Below, piece by piece: positions 63,960 to 64,000 of a DNA stretch of 64,000 nucleotides. The notes beneath the pieces are model-generated. The model searched no databases and was not told the origin of the DNA. It was given only the letters and a program-made list of their open reading frames with translations. A program made the position numbers and the translations under genes. Within the stretch, counting starts at the first letter, position 1. Each line of letters starts with the position of its first letter. The stretch is from Proteinivorax tanatarense (lineage in GTDB: Bacteria > Bacillota > Proteinivoracia > Proteinivoracales > Proteinivoracaceae): NCBI RefSeq assembly GCF_040267685.1, contig NZ_CP158367.1, positions 248,001 to 312,000 on the forward strand, written 5' to 3'.

Positions 63960-64000
63960 AAAATAATTATGATAATAATTAGGCTTAAGCTTAGCTTTCA

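Overview
The window is AT-rich DNA from a low-GC, strictly anaerobic Firmicute, most likely class Clostridia. The evidence is strong Shine-Dalgarno sites with frequent GTG and TTG starts, an [FeFe] hydrogenase, a glycyl-radical choline lyase in a bacterial microcompartment (BMC), an NhaC-type antiporter and oxygen-sensitive Fe-S enzymes throughout. I cannot name the genus. No rRNA or tRNA gene was recognised.

Layout. 0-6.4 kb: a FetA-like ABC ATPase, a DrrA-type ABC exporter pair and an NhaC antiporter, separated by two large arrays of GTAG-plus-palindrome repeats. 6.4-10.1 kb: a response regulator fused to an MpsC/DUF2294-like domain, three small zinc-ribbon or membrane proteins, and a short-chain dehydrogenase. 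10.2-13.9 kb: a NifX-like and a DUF134 protein, then a monomeric [FeFe] hydrogenase with an ECF S-component. 14.0-15.2 kb: a 455-bp palindromic repeat in three near-identical copies. 15.5-16.7 kb: an exported glucosaminidase and a small coiled-coil membrane protein.

16.7-36.0 kb is the metabolic core. A PocR-domain histidine kinase with an AraC-type response regulator, and an iron alcohol dehydrogenase, lie on the minus strand. A choline-kinase-like gene and a 14.3-kb, 19-gene choline-degradation BMC operon lie on the plus strand. A DMT transporter probably imports the substrate. CutC, activated by CutD, cleaves choline to trimethylamine and acetaldehyde. A CoA-acylating aldehyde dehydrogenase and PduL turn acetaldehyde into acetyl-CoA and acetyl phosphate, and EutQ/EutP may yield ATP. 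The alcohol dehydrogenase reoxidises NADH by making ethanol. The shell has several BMC-H proteins (EutS-type, GrpU-like and one with a long basic tail), a PduT-like tandem protein and an EutN vertex protein. A PduS-like flavo-Fe-S protein suggests electron transfer through the shell.

36-46 kb: two chemoreceptors, a HAD hydrolase, an AbgT-family transporter, a frameshifted exported protein, a 35-codon lipoprotein, a DUF326 copper-binding protein, a TraX-family protein and a small secreted protein. 46.4-48.5 kb is a mosaic of tandem and segmental duplications that left a truncated copy of the secreted-protein gene. 48.9-54.9 kb is a complete Opp/Dpp peptide ABC operon. 55.8-57.8 kb is a GntR (YtrA-like) regulated ABC exporter with a clear operator.

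58-64 kb is repeat-rich accessory DNA. It holds a Nudix hydrolase, a DUF2087 protein, a helicase remnant, a structured GC-rich segment resembling an orphan IscB-type omega RNA (HEARO), an AbiJ-like abortive-infection gene with a one-base frameshift, and the S and M genes of a type I restriction-modification system that continues past the right edge.

The main unexplained signal is a set of three palindrome families scattered between genes. Each is preceded by GTAG, and they are arranged singly, as inverted pairs and in long tandem arrays. This is the architecture of REP/BIME elements mobilised by IS200-like (RAYT) transposases.
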